A stretch of DNA of 64,000 nt from the NCBI GenBank assembly GCA_013400155.1, contig VXBM01000219.1, positions 842,147-906,146 on the forward strand, written 5' to 3'. Shown here in pieces: positions 28,401 to 40,400 of this stretch; positions within the stretch are counted from its first letter, which is position 1, and every line of letters begins with the position of its first letter. This DNA is from Helopsaltes ochotensis. Lineage: Eukaryota > Chordata > Aves > Passeriformes > Locustellidae. Under the pieces are notes generated by a model that ran no database searches, had not been told where the DNA came from, and saw only the letters and a program-made list of their open reading frames with translations. A program made the position numbers and the translations under genes.

Positions 28401-31400
28401 GATAATGTATGTGGTAGCTCTTTTATAATACGTCTGTTTTCTCCTTAAATTGCACCTCTGCATCTAGCATGCTGCCCCCATTTCTGGAAAAACCCAGACC
28501 ATTATCCTGAAAAGCTTCAGCCTGGAAAAGGCTCAAGGTGTCAACCACACAGCACACTGTGCTTTCTAGGCTATCCTGTTGTATTTGGAGGTTGGTTGCA
28601 GGAACTATGCCAGTTAATATGCACATATTAACTCATATATTAATATGAGTTAATATGTGCATCATCATGCCATGGCTGGGCTACAGACTTGCCAAAAAAG
28701 TTACAGGAACTTCCATGGAATTGAACATAGGCAGCATGGTGTAGCAGAAGGATGGCTTGTTTTGTGTGGTCTTCAAGGATCATCTTTAAACTCTCTGGCC
28801 TCTCCTTTGAAAGTAGAGTGCACTAGCTTCTTCCCTGAAAAGTTCATTGTNNNNNNNNNNNNNNNNNNNNNNNNNNNNNNNNNNNNNNNNNNNNNNNNNN
28901 NNNNNNNNNNNNNNNNNNNNNNNNNNNNNNNNNNNNNNNNNNNNATTTATTTTTAGTGGTGCAATAAAAGATTGCTCAAGGAAGTAGTGGTCTAGCAAGA
29001 AAAAAAAGCCTAATTTCTGAGGAATGACCCAACTGTTTCATGCAGACATTCCCTTTAGTGCTGGTGCCAGGGCAGAACTTGCTCACCTTCCACTGAGGAT
29101 GTCCTTTTACTTCTGTTGCAACATTTGTATTCTGCAAAAGTCATAGTCTCTCTTCAGATGAAGGGGAGATTGGGAAATGTGGCAGAAGTGGATCTAATTA
29201 ATGAATAAGAAATAACTGGAAAAAGGGTGATATGTGTTAAAGGCTTTCTGAGTCAATATAGTGCTGCTGCTATATGTTAATATTAGTATTTTATATTTTT
29301 ATAATATATGGTCTCTACTGATTTCCACCCATGCATGTAGTTGTAAGATTAGCTCCTTTGATGTTGTCCAGGATTTCTGGAAACTCTCAGGTCTGCAAAG
29401 GAGGAGACTCAGACTCCTGCAGGTGCTGGGCACTGGAGGGAGTTAGCATCATTGCTGCCATCAGTTTGCCCACACAGATTTATTTAGAGAGAGAATCCTG
29501 GTGCAGGATGCACAGCTCTCAGTGCAAATCCCCAAAGGCTGGGCACTGGTCAGAAGAAAGGACCTTTTTCTATAAACTGCCTGATGTCTCCCCTAGTTTC
29601 CTCTGTGGACTATTACAGATTGGCCCAGGTCTGGGGACGTGTGTTCTGCCCTGTGGAGACCCCTCGGTGCAGTGGCTGTTCTGTATTGGCTCGCAAAGGA
29701 TACTTCTTCCTGCAGCTGTCATGTTAACTGGCCGTTGAAATAAGTGTCTGTGTCAAACCAAACTGCTGTGCTCAACCCCAGTATCTCCATGTCTTGTACA
29801 TGCTGAAAAAAATCTCTCTTTAAAAGTATTTTTGTTAAGAATGCAATAAATATATAACACTTTTAACACAGATGCTGTTGAGTCATTTGTTTCTCTCTAC
29901 AATTTTTGCCTGAGCTGGTAACAAGCCTGTCATAGATGTGGGTCTCCTGGAGACACTTGGCATCAGAGCACTGAGGCAGGGTTTACATGTATGGCATCCC
30001 ATGGCATCAGCCTGGGCTGGTGGCTGCTCTCTTGCATGGGATCTCCTGCCCTGGCTCTGTGCCTGAAGTTGGTTTGGGGAAGGCCAGTGGCCTTTTCCCT
30101 GCAGTGCTCTGCCCTGGCAGGGTGTCACTGGAGCACCCCTGAGGCCAGCTGGAGGGTGAGCTGTGGAGTGGGCAGCAGGGAGCCATGAGGTAAGTGCAGG
30201 GCGATAGTGGAGGGGAGAAGGGGAGAAGCCTGAGCCTCTCTCCAGCTGCAGAGGTCTCCTCCCTCTTCACCATCTCTTCTGGATCCTCACCAGAGGCCCT
30301 GTTCCCCTCCTGGGGAGGAATGATCTCAGCTGCGGAAAAATACCTTGACATTTTTCTGGGAGTGCTCACATGGCCATCCCAAAACTTGGGAATTTGGTGT
30401 CCTGAGTGGTCTGGGGCTTAGGAAAAATGAAACAATGATTTTTATTTGCTGCTAGTTTGGGAGTCTGTGGGAAAGGTCGTCCTGCAGAGGAAGGAGCTGT
30501 GCCTGTGACAGCTGTGGGGTTGATCCGAGCCCAATAGCTGCAGATGGGTCCGAAGTGGTCTCCATGGTGTAATGTTCTGGTCCTGAGTAGCCTGGTCAGG
30601 ATCTGTGGTGTTCCGGAGGCTGGCCTGTCCCGAGAACTTGACAGGACATGAAATGATGGATTTGTGGCTGGTGGCAATGCCTCTGCAGGACCAGGTGCAG
30701 CTGAGGGTGTCTGGGTCTGCTGCAGGAACAGTATGACTCTGCTCCTCCTCTGGGGACCACAGTCCCTTTGGAAACCTGCTCTGCAAGCAGGGCTTTGCCC
30801 ATCAGTGTGCAGTGCTTGTGTCAGCCTAACCATGACTGTCCCGAGTGTCCAAACCAAAGTAGCCTCCTTGCTTCAATACAAATGTAGTATTTGATTTGGC
30901 ATTGGGAAGGGGACTGGACACTATGCAGCCTTTGCAGGAAGGGTTGGGTTGTTCAGGATGTGAGCACTTTGGCCTAGGAATGTATGTCAGTGAGGGCAGA
31001 TCATGCAGTCTCTCCTCAGCAAGTAGTTTCTGCCCCTGGTTCACCAAGCTGGGTGCCCTTTTGTGGAATGACTTTCTCTATCCTTGAAAAGCATCTGCCT
31101 CTCAGCTGTGGTGTGCAGGGGCACTAAGTGTCTCAGACCAACAGTTGCAATGTGGGGTTTATGCAGTCCTTTGTAACCTGTGTCTTTTGTGCCTCTGGGG
31201 AAACTGGAGCCTGGGGCTGGGCAGCACTGGTTCAGAATCGGGGTTTTTTGTGTGGATGATCTCATCCCATTTGCCTTACCTCAGGAAAGTATCACAGGTG
31301 GAAAGCTTCCTCACTGGGAGTGTAAACCACTGCACAACTGGGTGCAGCTGTGAGGAAACATGTTTGTGACTGGATTATCCCAGAGCTCTGTACTGGGGGC

Positions 31401-34400
31401 TCCTGATGAGACTGGCTGTGCCAGTGGCTCAGGAGGCTGGATGAGCAGCCAGGCAGCATTTGCTGCAGTGCTGCAGCTCATGTCCTCCAGCCTGCACTCT
31501 CCTCCCAGCTCCCAGCTGCTCCAGGAGGTGAGCAGAACCACAGGATGTGGGCAGCAGAGCTGAAGGATACTCAGGCAGAATTGTGCAGGGCTGTAGAGGT
31601 AAAAGGAGAGCAGTGAACAGAAAAAGCTCATGCTTATGCTTAACAAAACACTTTGTAATAAAAGTGAGCCCTGGTGGGAATAGTTAACTTCCCCTTCAAA
31701 ATTGTGTTTTCTACATCTCACTGTCAAATACAGTTTGCTGAAAATGCACCTGACCATCCTGCCACTGCTGCATGAATTGCTCGGTGCCACTGGCTGTGGA
31801 TGTACAGGTCATGAATGTTGTATTTAGGTTAGTAAATCTTGACAGGGGCGGTCTGATCTGTTGTGGACAGTGGGATGTAGAGCAGGGTCTCTCCTTAGCT
31901 GGTGCTCGGGAGCGTGTTGACATTTTGCTTGGACTGGAGAGAGCATCGTCTAGGATCTCCTGTGCTGCAAGGCATCAGACTGACCACAGCACATTGGTGT
32001 GTCTCAAGGGTTGTGTATCTCATGGTTGGCTGAAGGCCTGATACACCTTTTGAGACGTGATCATTAACACCCAAAGCAACAGCCTGGCAGCTGTGTGCTA
32101 TTGCAGGACCTCCTTCCCACCGCACTGATCCAGGTCTCTCTTGCTTCTCAAATACACAAACTGGCACTTTAAAAGTTCCTTTGTTTTGTGATCAGAAGTA
32201 AATAAGTATTAATAAAAGCCAATTTTGGCAGTGCCAATCTGCTGTTTAAATAATTACTGAAGATGGCAGAGAATCCCGGGTAGCGCACATTCGGAAAAAT
32301 ACAACTGCTTGCAGGCACATGCTCAGTTGCTTAACATTAAAATCAGAATGGCTTGAGCCTCAGGCAGTCTGAGACTGCCACTGCAGACTTGTTTTCTGTG
32401 TTTTGTGGGAAGTTTCACCAAGTTTGTGACCTTATTAGTGTGGGTTAGTGGGATCACGTGCAGGTGGGCTTATGTCTTTATCTGTGCATTCACATGGCAA
32501 GAGAAGGTAAAATATTCCAAAAATTTGGCAGATTTCTTAAGCCAAAGAAATACCTGTATATACATTAGGGAACTTGGGCAAGGACTAATAGCAGCAGATG
32601 TCAGAGTAGCTGTATGCTTCCCTGCAGTCTCCTTGCCTTTGCTGAGGTTGCTGCAGCAGGGTCTGTTGAACAACAGAGGTAAATGGCATAAGAGAAAAAT
32701 AAGTTTTGGCTATGAGCTGTTCAGGTCTGCTTTGGGGTCTGCACGTGCTGTGATGGGGCCTCCTTCCTGGGTAGGTGTTGTAAGCTCATGCTGGTGGCAG
32801 CTGCAACCAGTATTACCAAGCCTTTTTCATGTCCTGTAGCAGGAACATGGGGAGTGTGAGAGTAAATAATATGACCCTAGCGATAGATCTCTGTCTTAGC
32901 GAGTTGCACAGAGGGCCAGTTTCTCGGAGTGGGGAATAAATATGTTTCTGCTGAGCTGAAATGTAGCTGTTTTAAATCAGGAAAATAAATCCCACGCTCT
33001 GAAAGTGATCTTTTTGTCAGCACTGCCAGGAGATCCCCACAGTGTGGTGCTGGGGCTTCCATTTGCAGAGCTGAATTGTATTTTTATGTCACTGAACCCT
33101 GCTGAACTCTGAAGTGCAAAGCCTTCCAATACTGGCACGTCCTTGGACAACCAGCACATACTCCCATGCCCATTAGGTATCCATGTTTGTGTCCATACAA
33201 TCTCAATTCTGCTAGCCTGAGAGGAGAGAAATGAGCAAATCTGTTACCAACTAAACAAGAAAAGTGGTGTTTTGGGGAAACAGACAGGGCAGAAGAACCC
33301 TGCCATATTCCAGGTATTCCTGAGAACAAGGGGGGGAGCCCTGGGATGTGAAGTGACAGTGGGGAGTCCAGAAGTCCTTGTTTCCATCACTAGGCAAAGA
33401 TATTTCTGACTGGGAGAGTCTGTCACCCTTGCTGGCAGACATCCCTTCAGACTGGATGTGCATTTGTATCATCCCTTCCCTAGCAAGAAATGGCCCCCCT
33501 GGCTTAGTGTTCCTGGGGTGTCCATGCTTGTTTGCTCACCATTGCTTATAACTCCATGCTTTCCAGCCTGGCTGTGTTGATGGCTCTCTCTGAAGGTCAT
33601 TCTGGCTTCTTCATGGTTGTCACTCTGGTGCAAGGGGGGGCACAGGAGAGAGGTTTGTGCTTCACACCTGACTTGTCCCCTTGCCCTCAGGTATGTCATC
33701 ATCTCCCGGGAGGAGAGTGAGCAGAACCTGATGGCCTTTCAGCACAGCGAGAGGATTTACTTCCGTGCCTGCCGTGACATCCACCCTGGGGAGAAGCTGC
33801 GGGTCTGGTACAGTGAGGATTACATGAACCGGTTGCATAGTATGTCCCAGGAAACCATCAACAGAAATTTCACAAGTGGTGAGTCCCTTCCCTTTCCATC
33901 CTCTCTCCTGATCCCCTTGGGCTGCCCTACCACTGGGCCAAGTGTGGTGGGTGAAGTAGGTTTTGCACAGCCTGTGTGAGGAGAGCTGCATTTCTAGAAG
34001 CAGAGCACCTCCGGGTGAGAGCCCCAGTTCTGCCTGGTGTAGCTGGATGGGTGTACATGGAGAATAAGAAACCCACAGTCATGGAGATCATGAAAGAAAG
34101 ATTGGTGCTGTGATGTGTCATGTCATGTGTTGTGTTGTGCCACGTTCTGTGTGTGTGTGCTGCAAGGGCCTGATGCAATGCCCAGGGATCACAGAGCACC
34201 CCCGTCACAAGACTTTCTGGCCTGAAGATTGCCAAACTGATGATCCTACAAGACAGCATTGGATTTTTCCTCTGAACATGCTGTTCTCTCTGGCTCCTGT
34301 GAGCAGCCTGTTTGAGGGAACTCTGGCTGGTTTTGTGTCCATATGAATGAGATTTCCTTGGTGTGTTTGTATGTCCATTTTCCTCGTTTAATTTATCTCC

Positions 34401-37400
34401 TCTTTCTTCAGAAAGATAATTTGGGATCAGCGCGACATCAGCTCCTTAGTCTCACAACCTTAGAATGTGTATACAACGTACAGGAGGTTTTGTACTTGTC
34501 AGACTGATTCTTCCTTGGATAAAAATTACTATCTTGTCTAAGGAGTAGCAAGGTTGAAACAAACCCAGCAGTCCTTTGGGCCCACGCATTGTCAGCAATA
34601 TAGGAAGCTTTAGAGGAAAGCAAAAATTCTTAATTCATCTGTTCATCTGTACAATGCTGATACCTGAAGTTAATTAGGAGCATTTCTTTCCAAGCTAGAT
34701 GTAGAATGACAGGGCCTCAGAGGGGCAGCCACACTAAATATAACTTTATAATTATGACTCCTGAGTATATTATTACACAGCTGCTGTTGCTGCCTTGACT
34801 TGGTAAAAGGTGTCTCCTCTTCAGTGATGGGGTGGACAAGATGTCCTGAAAAGGGTTGTTATGAACTTGCAGTGTTACATCTTGGTGGCTGTACTTGGGC
34901 AATTCCCACTTCTGAATTAACATGGGTATGAATTTGCTTTTCTGTGTTAATGAACACCAGTGAGTGATTAGGTAGAGGCTGCAGTGATTTTGCTGCAATA
35001 ACATGCACACATTAGTCATCCAGATGGCTTAGTGCTTTCTGAAAGTACAGCAAGAGATAGTCTGTGCCCTTGGAGCAGCTGCTCTACAGGGGCACCAAGG
35101 CTACAAGCTATTGCCCTGCCATGCAGACATGCTTTTAGTCCTGGTTTGCCATGGTTCGTGAGAGCTGAAACGGTAACTCACAGGCTGTGCTGTGCTAAAA
35201 GTGTGGTGAACATCTGCCTCAGGACTCTCCAGAACCTGCCACAGCCTAAATTCACCTTCAGGCAGAAACTCATGTGGCTATGGAGACCATTTCAGAAACC
35301 CCCTGACATCTTGGTGAGCTCATCCTGCTGCAAGCTGGACTCAGTCTGCCTTCACAGAAAGGGTGCAGAGATTTTGTTAAAATGAAGCATCGCCTGGGCC
35401 ATTGCTAGACTTGTGAGAGGCATCGAAGCTTCAGCTGGGAGGGCACTGGGAGATGGTCAGGAAGCAGCAAAAAAATCTGTTGAGTCACTTTCTATTTAAA
35501 GGATTGCAAATCCCTGCAGATAAATCTTGTCAAATGAAGTGGCACACTTTACGAATTCACAGAAAATAACATGGTTCCTGGGTTTTGTTTCAGTTGATAG
35601 TTTCTGACCCACCTCATCATTGGAGTTGAGACCAATAATGAGGGATCGTCTTAGGATTTCTAGCTTTTCCATAGGGCTGAAGCACTCCGCTGGTTGGGGG
35701 AAAAATCACCAAGAATGAAGAACCAGTTCTCTAAATCCCTACCTCTCATAGTAGTTGTTGTGGTCCATAACAGGGGAAATGCTAAGAGAGAGACTGAAAG
35801 CTTTGTCCATAGAAATTCTCATCAATGTGTTGAAAAAGAGATTTGTTGTTATGGATTCACTAAAGAAGTGGCTGGGTTTCCCAGCCAGCATCCAAACCCC
35901 CATCCATTCAGACCAGCCCTTTTTACAGTGCCTTACTCTAACTGTTTCAAGTCTTGCATCTTTTCTGCATTCTTAGCATTGCTCTCCTTAGAGAGGGAAT
36001 GGTAGCTTTTGCTCCATAACTCTTATGAAAGCATGAATACACTTTAAGCAAACAAAACCAAAAATCAGCATAAAGCAGCGTCTTGTTTGGGAAGCCATCA
36101 ATGCTTGAAGTTATTTACAAGATAGAAGAGTGATGGAAATTGAGCCAAACCTATCGTCTTTTGAATTTCCAGGTAAGGAAATCTGGCTATTCCCTTTATT
36201 TTAAGCAATTAATAATTTATATGAGGTTGCTTTTAATTTTTTTTTTTCGATTACCAAATGGTTGGTCATGCTCTCAGACTCCACAAGGACAAGCTAGATG
36301 TCCCATCCTTGGAGTGCATTCACCTGTTGTAGCTCGGTTTGTGTACCTTAGGTTTTAAGTGTGCAAGTTGTTTTTACTCCTTTACCTTTGCATTTCTGGA
36401 GCAGCCTCCAAATTGATTGAGAGTAAAGGGGCTTGCAAACTTCGTGCCGTGGCGTGCACAGACACTGGGGTTGTCATGAAATGGTGTAAATCTCTCACTG
36501 CACTGCTGTACACTTGATACCTTTTACCAAGTCAAAACAGGCACAGGACTTCCAGCCAGCCAAAATGGCACTTAGGCTCTGGGTATAGTTTCCACCATGA
36601 TCAGTCATTCACCTCATAGTCCTCTTCCAACTCAGGTTGGTTATACCTTTAGGTTAAACAAGCTGCCTGTAGTTTCTCTTCTCTTTGAAACGTGTGGGTT
36701 CTACTCTGCTGTGGTTACCCAGGACTGTCTCTGTTTTTGCAGACATGCCCATTAGCAGGGCTTCTCCTCTTGCAAGCCTCGGTTTCCACTGAATTGTGTC
36801 ATTTCCCTGGCTTGTAACATAGCATGCAGACCTGCAGCGATTCAGTGTGCCTTTTTGTTCTTTTTTGAGTTTTAGATTGAGGGATGTTGCTCAGTTCCCA
36901 GTGATAATCCCCACCCCTCATTTTCCATTCTAGGAGACAAAATGTTACAGAATGAAAGGTCAGAAAAGAATGTAGAAAATCAAGAGAATGCAAGAGGAGC
37001 ACTCCAGTTCACTTCCTTAAAGCAGGGGAAGAGCCCCTACAAGCGCAGCTGTGACGAGGGGGAATCCCACCCCCAAACAAAGAAAAAAAAAATTGACCTC
37101 ATCTTCAAAGATGTCCTGGAGGCTTCTTTGGAGTCTGCCAAGTTTGGAGAGAACCAATTAGCAACAAGTACACCACTTTCCCTCAGAAGAGCATCTAAAT
37201 ACCAGGCTGAAGACATCTTTGAGCAGTGCGGCACTGCCATGCAGCACAGCTCCCTGAGCCTCAGCAGAAACCAGAGCGAGAGGGAATGGAAGGTCCCTCA
37301 CAGTTCCTCTTTCATCTCAGCCAAGGAGATGAGCATCCTTGAAGACGAGGAAGAAGAGCCCCTGTCACTTAAAGCAGATAGCCCAACCGAGCTTTCACTG

Positions 37401-40400
37401 GCCTCTGCACAAGGCAACTCCCATGAAATCCCCACCACATCCTTCTGCCCCAACTGCATCCGGCTGAAGAAGAAAATCCGGGAGCTGCAGGCTGAGTTAG
37501 ACATGCTGAGATCTGGGAAGTTACCCGAGGCACCTGTGTTACCGCCCCAGGTACCCGAGCTCCAAGAGTTCTCAGACCCCACAGGTAAGCCTTGCCAAGT
37601 TAGAGCATTCTCCAAACCCTGCCTAAGGAGAGTAGTGAGATGCCTGTGTGCTGTGTACCCATCTAAAGCATTTTGCTCTGAGTATTCAGATAAACCTGTG
37701 GTTCCATGGAAGGTTTTTTGTCAGGTTTTGTGACTGGGTGGGCCAGGAGCTGATGCTGTGGGTACAGTGGAAAAAAAAAACACTGTCTGGGAAAGACTCT
37801 GTATGACAATTTGCTTTATTTGTTGCCATTGTAATTGATAATGCACTGCCAATAAAAAAGACATTCCATTGCAGACAGTTTGTTTGCTGTATTTTTGATG
37901 CATTCTCTTTCAGCGGAAGCCCCTCCGCAATGCCTCACATGTTACTAAGAAAGTGTGAATGACTCTGGTAACGCTGAAATGTGCTCTCTTTGTGTATGAA
38001 ATTATGTCCTGCTGTGTCCCTTGTTGGAAATCTCTCTCTGTTTCCTCCACTGCCTTAACACAACCATGTGTCCCTTTCAGAAGATACATTTAATTTCCTC
38101 CAGGAACATGCTGTCAAGCAGCCAGGAGCCTTCAGTAAAAGGAATATTTGGGTCACACAGTGTATTGTTCAAGTGGCCAGGATGCAGTGTCCTTTTGTGC
38201 TGTTCATTGTGGCATGTTGGAGACAAAGTTCTTATGCAGAAATATTGATTATTTTCATTTCAAAGTCATGATTCAAATTCTAGCTATAGTGTATTGTGGG
38301 CAGGAGAAGAGAGGTTGTGGCCAACTCTTTGGGCAATGCTCTACTGTCACCAGCAGGATGCTTCTCTAGCTCAGCAACTTTGTAAATACCATATTTTTTT
38401 CCTTTTTTTTATTTTTTTGTTACAGCTTCAGAAAGCATCATCTCAGTTCCCACCATCATGGAGGACGATGACCAAGAGGTGGATTCTGCTGATGAGTCAG
38501 TTTCCAATGACATGATTGCTGCTACAGATGAGCCTTCCAAGATGTCTTCTGCGACGGGCCGGAGGATACGGCGGTTCAAACAAGAGTGGCTTAAGAAATT
38601 TTGGTTTCTGCGGTACTCCCCAACACTGAATGAGATGTGGTGCCATGTCTGTAGGCAGTACACAGTGCAATCTTCTCGGACTTCAGCCTTCATCATTGGC
38701 TCTAAGCAGTTCAAGATACACACAATAAAACTTCACAGCCAGAGCAACCTCCACAAGAAGTGCCTGCAGCTTTACAAGCTCAGGATGCACCCAGAGAAGA
38801 CAGAAGAGATGTGCCGAAATATGACGCTGCTCTTCAATACAGCCTACCACCTGGCCCTGGAGGGCAGGCCGTACTACGACTTTCGGCCTCTAGCAGAACT
38901 ACTGAGAAAGTGTGAACTCAAGGTGGTGGATCAGTACATGAATGAAGGAGACTGCCAGATCTTAATTCACCATATCGCCCGGGCTCTCCGAGAGGACCTG
39001 GTTGAGCGCATCCGGCAGTCGCCCTTCCTCAGCATCATTCTGGATGGGCAGAGCGACGACTTGCTTGCAGATACAGTTGCTGTCTATGTGCAGTACACGA
39101 GCAGCGATGGGCCTCCAGCAACTGAATTCCTGTCTCTTCAGGAACTCGGCTTTTCTACAACAGACAGTTACCTCCAAGCATTAGACCGGGCTTTTTCCAG
39201 CCTGGGAATACGACTGCAGGATGAGAAGCCAACTATTGGCTTGGGAGTTGATGGTGCTAACATTACCGCCAGCCTGAGAGCCAACTTGTTCATGACAATC
39301 AGAAAGACCTTGCCCTGGCTTCTCTGCCTTCCCTTTATGGTGCATAGGCCCCACTTGGAAATTTTGGATGCCATTAGTGGGAAGGAACTACCATGTCTGG
39401 AGGAGCTAGAAAACAATTTGAAGCAACTGCTCAGTTTCTATCGTTATTCTCCTCGACTCATGTGTGAGTTAAGGGTCACCGCTGCAACTCTGTGTGAGGA
39501 GACCGAGTTCCTGGGGGATATTCGAGCAGTGAAGTGGATCATTGGGGAGCAGAATGTGCTCAATGCTCTCATCAAGGATTACCTTGAGGTTGTTGCCCAT
39601 CTCAAAGATGTCAGTGGCCAGACCCAAAGGGCAGATGCTTCTGCCATTGCCTTGGCCCTCCTGCAGTTCCTGATGGACTACCAGTCTATTAAACTCATCT
39701 ACTTCCTGCTGGATGTGATTGCTGTGCTTTCACGCCTTGCCTATGTCTTCCAAGGGGAGTACCTTCTCGTGTCGCAGGTGGATGATAAAATAGAGGAGGC
39801 CATCCAGGAGATCAGCCGGCTAGCAGACTCCCCTGGGGAGTACTTGCAGGAGTTTGAGGAAAACTTCCGTGAGAGCTTTAATGGCATTGCTGTGAAAAAT
39901 CTACGGGTGGCTGAAGCCAAATTCCAGTCGATCAGAGAAAAGATTTGCCAGAAGACCCAGGTGATCCTAGCCCAAAGGTTCGATTCCCGCAGCCGGACAT
40001 TTGTGAAGGCCTGTCAGGTATTTGACCTTGCAGCTTGGCCCAGAAGCACTGATGAGCTCATGAGCTATGGGAAGGAGGATATGGTACAAATATTTGAACA
40101 CCTGGAGACAGTCCCATCATTTTCCAGAGAGGTTAGCAGAGAGGGGATGGACACCCGAGGGAGCCTGCTGATGGAGTGGCGGGAACTCAAGGTGGATTAT
40201 TATACCAAAAATGGTTTTAAAGACTTGCTCAGTCACATTTGTAAATATAAGCAGAGATTTCCCCTCCTAAATAAAATAGTTCAGATCCTCAAAGTCCTTC
40301 CCACCTCTTCGGCCTGCTGTGAGAAGGGGCGCACCGCCCTGCAGAGAGTGCGCAAGAACAACCGCTCTCGGCTCACGCTGGAGCAGCTCAGTGACCTGTT

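Larger units (their letters stand above)
27167..29875 (+). other. Possible 3'UTR of the nested Myb/SANT-like gene, interrupted by an assembly gap
   Basis: No coding signal is seen. AATAAA occurs at 28963 (just after the N run) and 29845; the second is in an AT-rich setting followed by a T/GT-rich stretch. A last exon reaching about 29870 is plausible but not shown. Confidence 0.35.
18986..33690. other. PRDM11 intron 4, host of the nested gene
   Basis: A 14.7-kb GT-AG intron by far longer than the others. It holds the CpG-rich patch, the nested Myb/SANT-like gene, a diverged CR1 piece, a 43-base tandem duplication, a perfect inverted repeat and the assembly gap. From 29875 to 33690 I see nothing else. 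Confidence 0.85.
37585..38425. other. PRDM11: PRDM11 intron 6 with alternative end
   Basis: An 841-base GT-AG intron. Its 5' part is open in the exon 6 frame and holds the intronic poly(A) signal; the 3' part is T-rich before the hAT-derived exon. Confidence 0.85.

Noticed and set aside
28657..28998. Reading frames crossing the run of N.
   Set aside because: They include undetermined codons and have no support on either side.
30366..30857. 163-codon open frame on the minus strand within PRDM11 intron 4.
   Set aside because: Pro/Ser/Thr-rich without domain, overlapped by other equally open frames; looks like chance.
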